From NCBI GenBank assembly GCA_015059925.1, contig SUZL01000002.1:232503-296502 (forward strand): a DNA stretch of 64,000 nt, given 5' to 3'. This document shows positions 41,797 through 51,313 of the stretch, piece after piece. The notes under the pieces were generated by a model. It was not told where the DNA came from. It made no database searches and saw only the letters and a list, made by a program, of their open reading frames with translations. Each line of letters opens with the position of its first letter. The stretch's first letter is position 1. The translations under genes and the position numbers were made by a program. Origin of the DNA: Rikenellaceae bacterium. Lineage in GTDB: Bacteria; Bacteroidota; Bacteroidia; Bacteroidales; Rikenellaceae.

Positions 41797-42771
41797 CTAA
41801 TATCGTTTTAGGTAAATCGCACCCGTCGGACAGATCGAAGCCAACTCCTCCGTTACATTGGCCTTATTCTGCTCGGGGATGGCAATCTTCATCGTAAATC
41901 CGCGTCCCACGAAAGTAAATCCATTGTCGGAATTATAGACGCACAGACCGCATCTGATACACTTCGCAGGCTCAAACCACATACGCCCCACGACGTGCTG
42001 CGGATCCTTTACGGGCAGTGTCGAGCGCACCTCATATCGCGGACGCTTGATGGCCGACTGCGTGGCATATTCGCGCAATTTACAATCCTCTCGTCCATCG
42101 CACGCGCAGTGCAGACAGCCCGACTTCGCGGTCGTTGCCGCCTTCACGCGAGCCTTCTCCTTATCGTTGTATCGGCCCAGTCGCGCCGCAAAGACATCGG
42201 CCTCCAGTCGCGCCCACGACGACTCGGCCACCTCATCCTCGAGGCCCTCCATAGCGGCCACCTCGTGAATTATCTCGCGTATTGCCACCGCCTTATCGAT
42301 CGTACCGCGACGGCACGCCTTCTCGCACGGAGCCTTACACTCGTCGCATCCGACCTTCGGCAAATCGGGCCACGTTCTCTTCAGTATGGCACGCGCCTGC
42401 GCCAAACGGCCGGCATCGTACGCTGCCAAGAACTGCTCCACGTCCAACCCCTCACGACACACCATCGTGCAGGGCGCCTCGCAGTCGGCGCGGTGGTCGC
42501 TGAGCAGAAGCTCCAACGCCAGACGGCGCTGCGTGAGCACCTCCTCTGACGAGGTCTCGATCTGCATACCCTCCATCGGCTTTGTCGAACACGAAGTCAT
42601 CATACGACCGCTCACTTTATCCTTAACAACGCACACCATACAACCGGCGCGATGCTCCCTACCCTCGGCCATACACATTGCCGGGATGGCGATTCCTGCC
42701 GCCTTGGCCTCCTGCCAAATCGTCTGCTGGCCCGTTACCTCCAGCTCTTTTCCATCTATGGTTATCTTCAT
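41797..42771 (-). CDS. Multi-cluster Fe-S electron-transfer subunit (NuoG/HydA N-terminal-like)
   Basis: A 324-residue Fe-S protein. Residues 1-75 form a [2Fe-2S] plant-type ferredoxin (Cys33, 44, 47 and 61, as in NuoG). SDHRADCEAPC resembles the His-Cys3 cluster site. The stretch from CEAPCTMVCREGLD to CEKACRRGTIDKAV resembles the double-cluster domain of glutamate synthase small subunit. CLHCACDGREDC and CIRCGLCV near the end give further clusters. There is no H-cluster and no molybdopterin domain, so it is neither a hydrogenase nor a formate dehydrogenase. It lies one base after the NuoE/F-like gene and must be its partner, carrying electrons onward from NADH. Confidence 0.85.
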   Translation of the reverse strand: MKITIDGKELEVTGQQTIWQEAKAAGIAIPAMCMAEGREHRAGCMVCVVKDKVSGRMMTSCSTKPMEGMQIETSSEEVLTQRRLALELLLSDHRADCEAPCTMVCREGLDVEQFLAAYDAGRLAQARAILKRTWPDLPKVGCDECKAPCEKACRRGTIDKAVAIREIIHEVAAMEGLEDEVAESSWARLEADVFAARLGRYNDKEKARVKAATTAKSGCLHCACDGREDCKLREYATQSAIKRPRYEVRSTLPVKDPQHVVGRMWFEPAKCIRCGLCVYNSDNGFTFVGRGFTMKIAIPEQNKANVTEELASICPTGAIYLKRY

Positions 42772-42772
42772 C

Positions 42773-45169
42773 TTACTCGGCTTTTAATGATATGCGTTTG
42801 ATCGCATCGAATTCACACACATCGACACACAAACCACACATCGTACACTTATCCACATCAATCTTATGCTTCTCGTAGGGGCGATACTCGATTGCCTCCG
42901 CCGCACACACCTTCGCACAGCGCGTACAGCCCACACACTCGTCCGTCACCACCAACTTGACCATATCCTTGCACGTTCCCGTGCGGCAGATGCCACGAAC
43001 GTGCTCCTCGTACTCCTCGCGGAAGTATTTTATCGTAGCAAGCACAGGGTTCGGCGCGGTCTTGCCCAAGCCGCACAACGCCGCATCCTTCACGGCGTGA
43101 GCCAGCTCCTCCAATCGCTCCACGTCGCCCTCCTGGCCCTTGCCCGTGCAGAGACGATCCAGAATATCCAACATACGGCGTATTCCCACGCGGCAGAAGG
43201 TACACTTTCCGCACGACTCCTCGCAGGTGAAGTTCAGAAAGTAACGCGCCACATCGACCATACAGTCGCTCTCGCTCAGCACGACCATACCTCCCGATCC
43301 CATAATCGCACCCAGACGATTCAGCGCATCGAAGTCGATCTCAGCATCGCACAATTCAGCGGGAATACATCCTCCCGACGGACCTCCGATCTGCACCGCT
43401 TTGAGCTTCTCGCCACCCTCGACTCCGCCGCCGATCTGCTCGACGATCTGGCGGATGGTCGTACCCATCGGCACCTCGATCAAACCTCCGTGACGCACCT
43501 TACCTGCCAACGCAAACACCTTCGTACCCTTGCTATTGTCGGTACCCACCGAGCGGTAGCTCTCCACGCCACGCGTTATGATATACGAAATCTGACTCAA
43601 CGTCTCCACGTTGTTGATCAGCGTCGGGCAGGCAAACAATCCCTGCTCGGCAGGATATGGCGGACGCTGACGCGGGAATCCGCGATCGCCCTCCATCGAG
43701 GCAATAAGCGCCGTCTCCTCACCGCAGACGAATGCTCCCGCACCCTTGAATACCTCAACATCGAACGAGAAGCCGCTACCCAAGATATTCTCACCGAGCA
43801 ATCCCGCCTCGCGGCACATATCCAGCGCCTTGGTGATACGGATCACAGCCTGCGGATACTCGGCACGGATGTAGAAGATACCCTTCTGCGCACCTACGGC
43901 GTATGCCGCGATTGTCATACCCTCGATAACGCGCAACGGATACGACTCGAGCAGGATTCGATCCATAAAGGCTCCCGGGTCGCCCTCGTCGCCATTACAT
44001 ACCACATACTTGCGCTCGCCCTTGGCCGCCGCCACCAGCTGCCATTTGCGGCCCGTGGGGAATCCACCTCCACCGCGACCTCTGATGCCGCTGGCCAGAA
44101 CGTCGTCAATCACCTGCTGACGATTTCCTCCCTTCAACACCTTCGCCAACGCCTCAAAGCCGCCGTGCGCGCGATACTCCTGCAGATCGAGCGGATTTAT
44201 CTTTCCGTAGCCCTCGGTCGAGATACGCACCTGATAGTCGAGGAACGTATTAATCTCGCCCGTACGCTCGCCCTCAGGCTTATAGAGGATGTTGTCCCAC
44301 GTCTCGTCGGTGTGCAACATATCAATCTGGTTGAGCAGACTATTCTTCCAACGCTTCATACGGCTCGCTGCGGGGAAGTGATGCAACAGAATCTCCTTCA
44401 CCTCCTTGGGCCTTACGTTGGGATAACGTGTGATTCGTCCATCCTTATCCACCACGTCAATCATCGGCACCTGATTACAAGCACCTACACACGAGATGGG
44501 CTTGAGCTTCACCGCAACGCCCAACTCTCTCTGCGCCTTCACCACCGCCTGATACACCTCGGCAGTACCGCTCACCTGACAGCAGTTCTCCATACCGAGT
44601 CTCACCTCGCCGACGTACGCGTTACCCTCCTCGTCCTCATCCTCGGACTGCGGACGCGAGTTCACATACTCATCGTGCTCGGCCAATACGCTCAGTACCT
44701 TACCCGGCTGAACGTGGCTATATATCTTATCGTCAATCTGCACCACAGGTGCCAGCGCGCAGCAACCCAGACAAGCGATCTTCTCCACCGAGTACTTTCC
44801 ATCCTCGGTCGTTACCGTATCCTCGTCCATATTCAGCTCGCGGCGGAAGGCATCATACACCGCTCCCGCACCCTTAACGTGGCACGCCGTACCGACGCAC
44901 ACCTTGATGATGTGTCGTCCATAGGGAACGTGCTTGAACTGCGAGTAGAACGTCGCCACGCTGAGCAGTCCCGCGCGCGTGATCTCCGTTGTCTCATACA
45001 CTCGATTCAGCGCATCCGAAGGCAGATAACCGAACTCGTCCTGCAATGCCTGCAACAGCGGAATGGTCTTCTCGCGCGTCGAGCCTACACGCTCCACTAT
45101 CGAATCGACCTTCTGGCATAGTATCTCGTGCGCAGCCTTAATATCTGTATGGCAATTTTCGCATCCCAT
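42773..45169 (-). CDS. NADH oxidoreductase subunit: NuoE-like plus NuoF-like fusion with ferredoxin end
   Basis: A 798-residue flavo-Fe-S protein. A NuoE-like thioredoxin fold with a [2Fe-2S] site comes first (CVGTAC near residue 91 and CLGCC near 132), then a second thioredoxin-like [2Fe-2S] domain (about 190-270, CC...CVGAC). The NuoF core follows with the FMN/NADH loop GRGGGGFPTGRKW (about 363) and the ESCGKCTFCRVG cluster site. The end holds two [4Fe-4S] motifs (CVGCTRCAKVC and CTMCGLCVDVC). The layout matches HydB-type subunits of bifurcating or NAD-linked enzymes. It should oxidise NADH (or reduce NAD) in the cytoplasm. No hydrogenase or complex I gene is nearby; the acceptor is likely the Fe-S partner and the membrane Fe-S protein. 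Confidence 0.92.
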   Translation of the reverse strand: MGCENCHTDIKAAHEILCQKVDSIVERVGSTREKTIPLLQALQDEFGYLPSDALNRVYETTEITRAGLLSVATFYSQFKHVPYGRHIIKVCVGTACHVKGAGAVYDAFRRELNMDEDTVTTEDGKYSVEKIACLGCCALAPVVQIDDKIYSHVQPGKVLSVLAEHDEYVNSRPQSEDEDEEGNAYVGEVRLGMENCCQVSGTAEVYQAVVKAQRELGVAVKLKPISCVGACNQVPMIDVVDKDGRITRYPNVRPKEVKEILLHHFPAASRMKRWKNSLLNQIDMLHTDETWDNILYKPEGERTGEINTFLDYQVRISTEGYGKINPLDLQEYRAHGGFEALAKVLKGGNRQQVIDDVLASGIRGRGGGGFPTGRKWQLVAAAKGERKYVVCNGDEGDPGAFMDRILLESYPLRVIEGMTIAAYAVGAQKGIFYIRAEYPQAVIRITKALDMCREAGLLGENILGSGFSFDVEVFKGAGAFVCGEETALIASMEGDRGFPRQRPPYPAEQGLFACPTLINNVETLSQISYIITRGVESYRSVGTDNSKGTKVFALAGKVRHGGLIEVPMGTTIRQIVEQIGGGVEGGEKLKAVQIGGPSGGCIPAELCDAEIDFDALNRLGAIMGSGGMVVLSESDCMVDVARYFLNFTCEESCGKCTFCRVGIRRMLDILDRLCTGKGQEGDVERLEELAHAVKDAALCGLGKTAPNPVLATIKYFREEYEEHVRGICRTGTCKDMVKLVVTDECVGCTRCAKVCAAEAIEYRPYEKHKIDVDKCTMCGLCVDVCEFDAIKRISLKAE

Positions 45170-45190
45170 AAGAATCTCATTTATCGATTA

Positions 45191-46999
45191 TTAACTCTCT
45201 GACACGCAGTAGATACTCTGCTCGGTACGAATGACAATCTTTCCATCCACGAAGGCGGGCGTAGCGTAGGTCTGCTCACCTGTCTCGAACGAAGCCACAT
45301 CCGTCAGCTCGTCATTTGCCGCCATCACGCGCACCTGACCGCCCGTGCCGATGATATAGATCTTACCATCAACCACCATCGGCGATGAGTAGAGCTCCAT
45401 ATTAAGCTCCTTCTCGCCCTTCAGCTCACCCGTCTTGGCATCAAACGCCGCCAACACGCCGTAGCTCGTTGCGATATATACTCTGCCACCCACCACAACG
45501 GGGCTTGACACCTCGGGCAGGTAGTCGGCTGCCTCCCACAAAATCGAGCCGTCGGCACCGTTGATAGCCATCAGCTTGGCATACTCATTTGCGGCATAGA
45601 TCACGCCGTCGCCACTGCACGGGCTGGGGCAAACCTCACCACCCATACCGGGCACGCTCCACAACTGCTCACCCGTCGAGGGGTTGTAGGCTCTAACGTC
45701 GGGGTTACCCATCAGCACCAACTGCGCCTTACCATCGACCGTAGCGATGATGGGCGAGCTCCAGCACACCTTCGTGTCGCGCTCCTGCTGCCAACGAACG
45801 TTACCCGTTGCAATGTCCATAGCCATAATCTTGTGAGTGTTGTTGTTATCGTACTGCACGAATACCGAGCTTCCCCATACCAGCAGCGACGAAACATATC
45901 CGTACTGGTTGTCGGGCACACCCAGATTCTTCGCCCACGCGCGCTTGCCATCCATATCGGCACAGATAATATCTCCCGTAGCGAATATCGCACACACATA
46001 GTTACCATCCGTTGCGGCCGTTGCCGAGGCATACCCCGTATTACCCGCTACCGTAGGGGGCGTCGCTGGCGATCCGGGGATGTTTGTTGCGGGCAGCGTC
46101 CACAGATGCTCACCCGTCAGCAGGTCGTGGCAATAGAGCTCACGCGTCTCAGCATCACCTCCCGTGAAAAAAATCTTATTGTTATGCACGATGGGCGACG
46201 AGAAACCCTGCTTACCCAGCGATGTCTGGTGCCAAGCAATCTTTCCACCACCCGGCAGATCCCACTGCGCAGGGATGTTACGCGCAGGCGAGTGTCCGTT
46301 GGCATTCAGGCCTCGGAATGTGTGGTGATTAACCCTCGCAGCCGCAGGTTGCGCCGCCGCAGTTGCAGTCTGCTCCGTAGCGCTCTCAGCAGCAGCCTCC
46401 GCAGTCTGCTCCGTCACCTCAGCCTCGGCGGGAGTAGCCTCTTCGCTCTCTGCCGCCACAGGCTCAGCAGCAACTGCCGCACTCTCCTCCGTCATCTCAA
46501 CCGACTCGGCCAAGAGCTCCTCCTCGGCAGGCTCTTCGCTCTCAAACCACTGCGGATTTGACGCCACTACGGCCACCACAGCCACTGCCGTTAGCGCACC
46601 GGCCAGCCAATGCACATACTTGCGCGAGCGGCTCTGCATCATCCACTCGTCGAACAGGTCGATCTCCTTGGGCGCAATATGCATCACACCCTTATAGTAG
46701 CCTCTGAGGCACACCACAAATACGGCCGCCATACCAAGAAGCAGATATACACCCACCTTCTGATGATCCTCCTGCACGAAGTAGGCTTTACGCGCCAACA
46801 GATCGAGCTGGCGAATCTGCTGCTGCAGCTCCGCGTTGTCCGAGTTCATCTCGTTCAAACCCTTGAGCGTCTCCATCACATCGGTCTGCAGCGGAGTGAT
46901 CTGACGCACCTGAAAATAGTTGATAGCAAGCATCGTAGCAACGGTCAGCATAAACACGCCCGTCACCACCGCTATCGTTCTGTAAATATTCTTATCCAT
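45191..46999 (-). CDS. Membrane-anchored PQQ-like beta-propeller protein
   Basis: A 602-residue protein. It has an N-terminal membrane helix (about 8-30), a helical segment (35-75), two more membrane helices (about 80-98 and 128-147), and a long Ala/Glu/Thr-rich low-complexity linker (about 150-225). A PQQ-like propeller (about 230-600) follows, with blades such as GEHLWTLPAT, GNVRWQQERD and GEQLWSVPGM. The propeller should be in the periplasm, tethered to the inner membrane by a flexible stalk. It lies between the NosR/NapH-like gene and the NADH oxidoreductase genes, so it may be the periplasmic partner of this electron path. Confidence 0.86.
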   Translation of the reverse strand: MDKNIYRTIAVVTGVFMLTVATMLAINYFQVRQITPLQTDVMETLKGLNEMNSDNAELQQQIRQLDLLARKAYFVQEDHQKVGVYLLLGMAAVFVVCLRGYYKGVMHIAPKEIDLFDEWMMQSRSRKYVHWLAGALTAVAVVAVVASNPQWFESEEPAEEELLAESVEMTEESAAVAAEPVAAESEEATPAEAEVTEQTAEAAAESATEQTATAAAQPAAARVNHHTFRGLNANGHSPARNIPAQWDLPGGGKIAWHQTSLGKQGFSSPIVHNNKIFFTGGDAETRELYCHDLLTGEHLWTLPATNIPGSPATPPTVAGNTGYASATAATDGNYVCAIFATGDIICADMDGKRAWAKNLGVPDNQYGYVSSLLVWGSSVFVQYDNNNTHKIMAMDIATGNVRWQQERDTKVCWSSPIIATVDGKAQLVLMGNPDVRAYNPSTGEQLWSVPGMGGEVCPSPCSGDGVIYAANEYAKLMAINGADGSILWEAADYLPEVSSPVVVGGRVYIATSYGVLAAFDAKTGELKGEKELNMELYSSPMVVDGKIYIIGTGGQVRVMAANDELTDVASFETGEQTYATPAFVDGKIVIRTEQSIYCVSES

Positions 47000-47014
47000 T
47001 TTCTCCTAAATTTT

Positions 47015-48280
47015 CTATGCCTTCAAAGTCTCTTTTCTGTTCTGCGGACAATACTCGAAGCAGCGTCCACACGCCACACACGCGGCCGGATCGATCTCGT
47101 ACGTCTCACGACGACGCTTCACCGAGAATCGTATCAGCGCCAATGCCAGCACCAATCCCATCGCAGCACCGGCCCACGTCGAGTATGTGCGATACTCCTC
47201 AACCACCGCATCGCGCGTAGCCTTCAGTTCATCGACCGTAATGCCCTTAACGTAGAATCCCTCTACCTCCAGCGGCATCGTCTCGGGAGCGGTCTGCGCC
47301 TCATACTCCACGACCATATCATACAGACGCACATCCTTATGCGCGCGGCTCAAACCCTCGGCCGACATACGCATCAACAACGCACCCGTTACCATCAGCA
47401 ACGGCAGGAACAACATATATCCCAGCAGTCGCTTCACACCCTCACGACGCTCCTCCTGCGGAGTATTAGCGTAGGGGGCACGGATGGCATCAATCGGGCA
47501 GGCGCTATGGCAGAGGTCGCAGTTCACGCACTTCTTCTTCGTCAGCTCCACCTTCTTTATCGACACGGACGAGAACAGACTCAGCAACGCACCATACGGG
47601 CAGAGGAATCGGCAGAACGGACGGCCCGTAAATACCGAGATGATAAGCAGCACAACGCCAAATATGAGTAGCTCCACATCACCACCCAGACGGAAGATTC
47701 CGATGAATGGATCGAACTGACAGACGATAAATCGGCTTCGCGTGAGCGCATACAACAGCGTCATTATCAGATACAACCACGGCAACAACCCCAGCACCAT
47801 CGCAACGGGCTTGCCTATCTTTCCGCTCTTCACATTCACCAGCTCCTGCAACGCACCCATCGGGCAGACGCCCGCACAGAATACGCGACCAAAGAGCAAC
47901 GCAAACACAACGGGCAGCAGGAAGAACGCCAGCACATTCCACGGCATACTGTACGCGGGATCAACCAGCGCCAGCGCCACATTCTGAATCGAGCCCACGC
48001 TACAAACGCAACCCTCGCGCAGGAAACCAAAGTAGAGCACCGATACAATACTGATCCAAATCATCGGCTTGCGCTTCTTCATAACGGCCCACGTCGCCGC
48101 CAAGAGCAGCGCCAGGAGCATCGTTACATCTAATACGTCCCACAAAATCTCGTTGGGCACGGCATACTCGTGGTCGGGATACTCATATCCCGACTCGAAG
48201 TCGGGCTTCGGGAAACGGTTCTGGGCCATCGCCACGATGGGCGCGAGCAGCGCCACGACAAACATAATCAATCGTCCCAT
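47015..48280 (-). CDS. NosR/NapH-like membrane Fe-S protein
   Basis: A 421-residue polytopic protein with about six or seven membrane helices. It has the paired Cys motifs of the NapH/NosR/CcoG-type polyferredoxin family: REGCVCSVGSIQ, FCAGVCPMGALQ and FCRFLCPYGALL at membrane edges, and a soluble cluster site CVNCDLCHSACPIDAI. An extra C-terminal CVACGRCFEYC follows the last helix. A periplasmic loop of about 80 residues separates the final two helices. It would pass electrons across or along the membrane, possibly via quinol. It is four bases after the Tat ferredoxin gene. NosZ, NapA and other usual partners are absent. Confidence 0.87.
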   Translation of the reverse strand: MGRLIMFVVALLAPIVAMAQNRFPKPDFESGYEYPDHEYAVPNEILWDVLDVTMLLALLLAATWAVMKKRKPMIWISIVSVLYFGFLREGCVCSVGSIQNVALALVDPAYSMPWNVLAFFLLPVVFALLFGRVFCAGVCPMGALQELVNVKSGKIGKPVAMVLGLLPWLYLIMTLLYALTRSRFIVCQFDPFIGIFRLGGDVELLIFGVVLLIISVFTGRPFCRFLCPYGALLSLFSSVSIKKVELTKKKCVNCDLCHSACPIDAIRAPYANTPQEERREGVKRLLGYMLFLPLLMVTGALLMRMSAEGLSRAHKDVRLYDMVVEYEAQTAPETMPLEVEGFYVKGITVDELKATRDAVVEEYRTYSTWAGAAMGLVLALALIRFSVKRRRETYEIDPAACVACGRCFEYCPQNRKETLKA

Positions 48281-48284
48281 ACGC

Positions 48285-48851
48285 CTACTCCTTTAATTTA
48301 TATGCAGTTGCAAAATCCACTCTCTGTATCGCGTCCGACACGCACACCTGCGCAATCTGACACTCGTTGCAGTTCACACACAGATCCTGCTTGATCTGCA
48401 GATACAACGATCCGTTGCCGAACGACGAGCAGCCCTTAACGCACTTTCCGCAGCCGTTGCACAGATCCTCGTTGATCGTATACTCGAAGTAGGGATCCTC
48501 CACGAACTTACGCTCGATGGCTCCCGTCGGGCACATCATATTCTCGGCGGCCGTATTCAGGTCCTTCACGTTCGAGCGGTAGTATCCGCCACACAGGTCG
48601 CAATATCCGCACACGCGGTTGGCGTGAATACACTTCACGGCCGAGACGGGCAACACACAATGCGTCTCGCAACGACCACACTGCGTACACTTCGCAGGGT
48701 CGATCTGCCAAAATACATTACCTGCACGCGCCTTTGTCTTTATTCCCAGCGCCACACCGGTTGCTATTATCGCTCCTCCCGCCACTGCCGTACCGCATAC
48801 GCGCAGGAACTCGCGTCTATTAAGCGGGCTTTGTAGTTTCTTCTCTTTCAT
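48285..48851 (-). CDS. Tat-exported multi-cluster ferredoxin (NapG-like)
   Basis: A 188-residue protein with the Tat signal LNRREFLRVCGTAVAGG at residues 10-26. Four cluster sites follow: CTQCGRCETHC, CGYCDLCGG with CPTGAI, CNGCGKCVKGC and CVNCNECQIAQVC. It should fold with its [4Fe-4S] clusters in the cytoplasm and act at the periplasmic face, as NapG does. It pairs with the NosR/NapH-like protein encoded right after it. Together they look like a quinol-to-periplasm or cytoplasm-to-periplasm relay. The terminal acceptor is not known. Confidence 0.88.
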   Translation of the reverse strand: MKEKKLQSPLNRREFLRVCGTAVAGGAIIATGVALGIKTKARAGNVFWQIDPAKCTQCGRCETHCVLPVSAVKCIHANRVCGYCDLCGGYYRSNVKDLNTAAENMMCPTGAIERKFVEDPYFEYTINEDLCNGCGKCVKGCSSFGNGSLYLQIKQDLCVNCNECQIAQVCVSDAIQRVDFATAYKLKE

Positions 48852-48861
48852 CGCTTCTTGC

Positions 48862-49893
48862 TTAAGCTAAGGTTACGCCTCGTCTTAGGGGGCACTCTAT
48901 TTCGCAATCGCCGCACGCCGTCGCCTGCGCGTACTGCTCATCATATTGGAATATCGACACCGATCCGAGCGCCGCCACAACCAATCTGTCGCCCTCGACT
49001 CTCACCTCGCGTGCCTCGTGGCCTATGCCGAGTGCATCCTCGCCGAGCAACACGCCGTGGAACTTACCATTGGGACTGTAACAGCTGATTCGTGGAACAC
49101 CCTTCTCCGATGTGATGATATCGCCCGAAGCGAGCGTTGTAACGTGTACGGGGTTACAGCAGCCGCTGAACTGTCCCACGCTCGTTCCCGCCTCTCCGAA
49201 TGCCGTCACGAACTCTCCATCGACCGTATAGCACTCGACGGTATGTCGGCCCGGATTCGAGCAATAGACCTTGCCATCGGCGTTTGTAATACCGAACGAG
49301 TAGCTCGGCACGATAAACTCGTTGGGGCTGTTGATAAATCGCTTAAAACCACCCTCCAACGTATATTGGCAGATATTCTTATTCGACGCATCCGTAACAA
49401 ACACGCCACCCTCGAAGGCCGTCAGCGAGCAATAATCCGACTCCTCGCTGCACGCCTCCCACGACTGCACCGCACTACCCTCTGTCGTATAAACACCGAT
49501 CTTCGTGGGGTGCAGCACATAGAGCTTACCATCATACGCCACAATGTCGCGTACCACATCCTCCACACGGAAGCGACCGCGCTCCGCGCCACTTGCATCG
49601 TACTCCCTGACGCTATTCTCTACGCCGATGAAGATTCTGCCGCCCACCATCTCGAACGCAGCCACAGGCTCGTCGATCTTAAAGGCCGAGACCTTCTTGT
49701 ATGGCGTGGGGATGGCCTCACGCTGACGTACAGCCACCGACTGCTCCTGATTATTGTAGAACAACTCGTCGGGCTTGGCAAACATCCTGTAGATGTTACG
49801 TCCCGCAACACCCAAAATACCTATTCCGGCTACTGTCGAGCCTCCGACGCGGATAAAATCCTTACGCGATAGTTTCTTACCCTTCTCTTCCAT
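48862..49893 (-). CDS. Tat-exported NHL-type beta-propeller protein
   Basis: A 343-residue protein with a Tat-like signal (LSRKDFIRVGGSTVAGIGIL) and then NHL/SMP-30-like propeller blades, for example DGEFVTAFGEAGTSVGQFSG and YDGKLYVLHPTKIGVY. The C-terminus has an unusual CGDCEIECPL stretch with three cysteines, which could bind metal or form part of a cluster. It is not PQQ-like in its blades but is placed among the PQQ-like genes, one base after one of them. Ligand is unknown. Confidence 0.8.
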   Translation of the reverse strand: MEEKGKKLSRKDFIRVGGSTVAGIGILGVAGRNIYRMFAKPDELFYNNQEQSVAVRQREAIPTPYKKVSAFKIDEPVAAFEMVGGRIFIGVENSVREYDASGAERGRFRVEDVVRDIVAYDGKLYVLHPTKIGVYTTEGSAVQSWEACSEESDYCSLTAFEGGVFVTDASNKNICQYTLEGGFKRFINSPNEFIVPSYSFGITNADGKVYCSNPGRHTVECYTVDGEFVTAFGEAGTSVGQFSGCCNPVHVTTLASGDIITSEKGVPRISCYSPNGKFHGVLLGEDALGIGHEAREVRVEGDRLVVAALGSVSIFQYDEQYAQATACGDCEIECPLRRGVTLA

Positions 49894-49894
49894 A

Positions 49895-51313
49895 TTATTT
49901 AATTTTTAGACATACCACATTGTGAGCATCACGCACAATCAATCTACCGTCAGCATAGGCTATCGGGCCCCACGCGTCGGCACCCTCCATAATGCGCTGC
50001 TTGCGCACAAACGAGAGCGATCCATTGCCGATCGTGTACTGATACAACTCGCCATCATCCTTAAATACAAACAGATTTCCGTCAATGGCGATATATGGGC
50101 CCAAACCGAAGCGCTCGTCAGCACCCGACACCCAAATCGGGTTGTGCAGATCCTGCGGCGAGTAGCAAGCCAGCTTACTGCGTATGCTGCCGCCATCCTT
50201 CGGTGCGATGGTGATGATCATATCGTTATAAAGAATCGGTGTCTGCTGCTCGCACGCCAGACCCTTATCGGCCTTGTACTGCTCCACTACGGTAGCCTTC
50301 CAGCCACCCGCATTCTCCACCTGCAACAGTGCACCTCCCGTACCGTAGCCTGCAACCATCAGTATGCGGTTCGACGAAAGACGAACGGGTGAAGGCGCAA
50401 TAACCGACGGCTGCCAGCGATCCGTACTCCACAGCAACTCTCCGCGATCAGCCCCCTCGGCCGATACGCCACACACGCCACCCACGCCTGCATAGACATA
50501 GGTTCGCTTGCCGCCGAGCGTCATCGGAATCACCGACGAGTGCGACATCGTGAAGCCCACCGTATTGGGAGTCTGCCAAACGACCTCACCCGTCAGGCAA
50601 TCCACGCCCATCATCAGCGCCTGCTCGCCAGCGGGAGCCAGCACCACCACGCCATCATCCACACACGGACACTGACCCGTGTACCAGAACGGAATCTCCG
50701 AGGCGAACTGCTTCTGCATATCCATCATCCACTTCATCTCGCCCGTTATGGGGTCGCAACACATAACGTGTCCCTGCGGGCCTACCGTTATGACATACCC
50801 CTCGCCCACGACGGGAATCGTGCGCGAGAATCCGTGATTACGCTTCATCGGCACACGATACCAGCGACGCCACAACTCCTCGCCCGTCTCGAGCGAGAAA
50901 CAACGCAGAGCGTCGGAGTTGAGCTGCTCGTTGTAGTCCAGCACATAGACTCTACCGTTGTAGATTACAGGGGCAGCGTGTCCCTCGCCCGTCTCGAAAC
51001 TCCACACCTGCTCGAACTCCCCCTCCAAGAAGGGTTTGCCGTCCGTTGTCTTGATGATGTTGGTGTGGTCCTCGCCTCGGAAGCCTATCCACTTACCCTG
51101 AAGCTCGGTATGGAAGTCCTCCTTGTAACTCATAAAGTACTCACCCACAACCACATCGTCGGCCTTACGCTCCAACCCCGCAGGTCGGTTATCCGCACCC
51201 GGGTTCTGCACCGTCAAATCTCCCACGGGCATACGCAGATGCCACCACAGGATCAGAATCAGATATACCGCAGCTGTCGCAGCCGCAATATAAATTAACT
51301 TACGATCTTTCAC
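49895..51313 (-). CDS. Membrane-anchored PQQ-like beta-propeller protein (GTG start)
   Basis: A 472-residue protein with an N-terminal membrane helix (about residues 6-26, LIYIAAATAAVYLILILWW) and a periplasmic PQQ-like propeller (about 80-470), with blades such as GEELWRRWYR, GEMKWMMDMQ and GEVVWQTPNT. The start is taken as GTG at 51311-51313: the sequence reads TAGTG, so the stop of the cyclase gene and this start share one G. The frame is open further up to 51442, but an ATG there would put 43 charged residues before the helix and overlap the cyclase gene by 130 bases. Confidence 0.83.
   Translation of the reverse strand: MKDRKLIYIAAATAAVYLILILWWHLRMPVGDLTVQNPGADNRPAGLERKADDVVVGEYFMSYKEDFHTELQGKWIGFRGEDHTNIIKTTDGKPFLEGEFEQVWSFETGEGHAAPVIYNGRVYVLDYNEQLNSDALRCFSLETGEELWRRWYRVPMKRNHGFSRTIPVVGEGYVITVGPQGHVMCCDPITGEMKWMMDMQKQFASEIPFWYTGQCPCVDDGVVVLAPAGEQALMMGVDCLTGEVVWQTPNTVGFTMSHSSVIPMTLGGKRTYVYAGVGGVCGVSAEGADRGELLWSTDRWQPSVIAPSPVRLSSNRILMVAGYGTGGALLQVENAGGWKATVVEQYKADKGLACEQQTPILYNDMIITIAPKDGGSIRSKLACYSPQDLHNPIWVSGADERFGLGPYIAIDGNLFVFKDDGELYQYTIGNGSLSFVRKQRIMEGADAWGPIAYADGRLIVRDAHNVVCLKIK

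Noticed and set aside
45144..45163. CENCH near the N-terminus of the NuoE/F-like protein looks like a CxxCH heme site
   Set aside because: The protein has no signal peptide and is a cytoplasmic flavo-Fe-S subunit, so heme c cannot be attached. A lone CxxCH in a Cys-rich protein is weak evidence.
41797..45169. An electron-bifurcating [FeFe] hydrogenase or complex I
   Set aside because: No H-cluster domain, no NuoB/C/D and no membrane subunits of complex I are present. Only the NADH-handling parts are seen.
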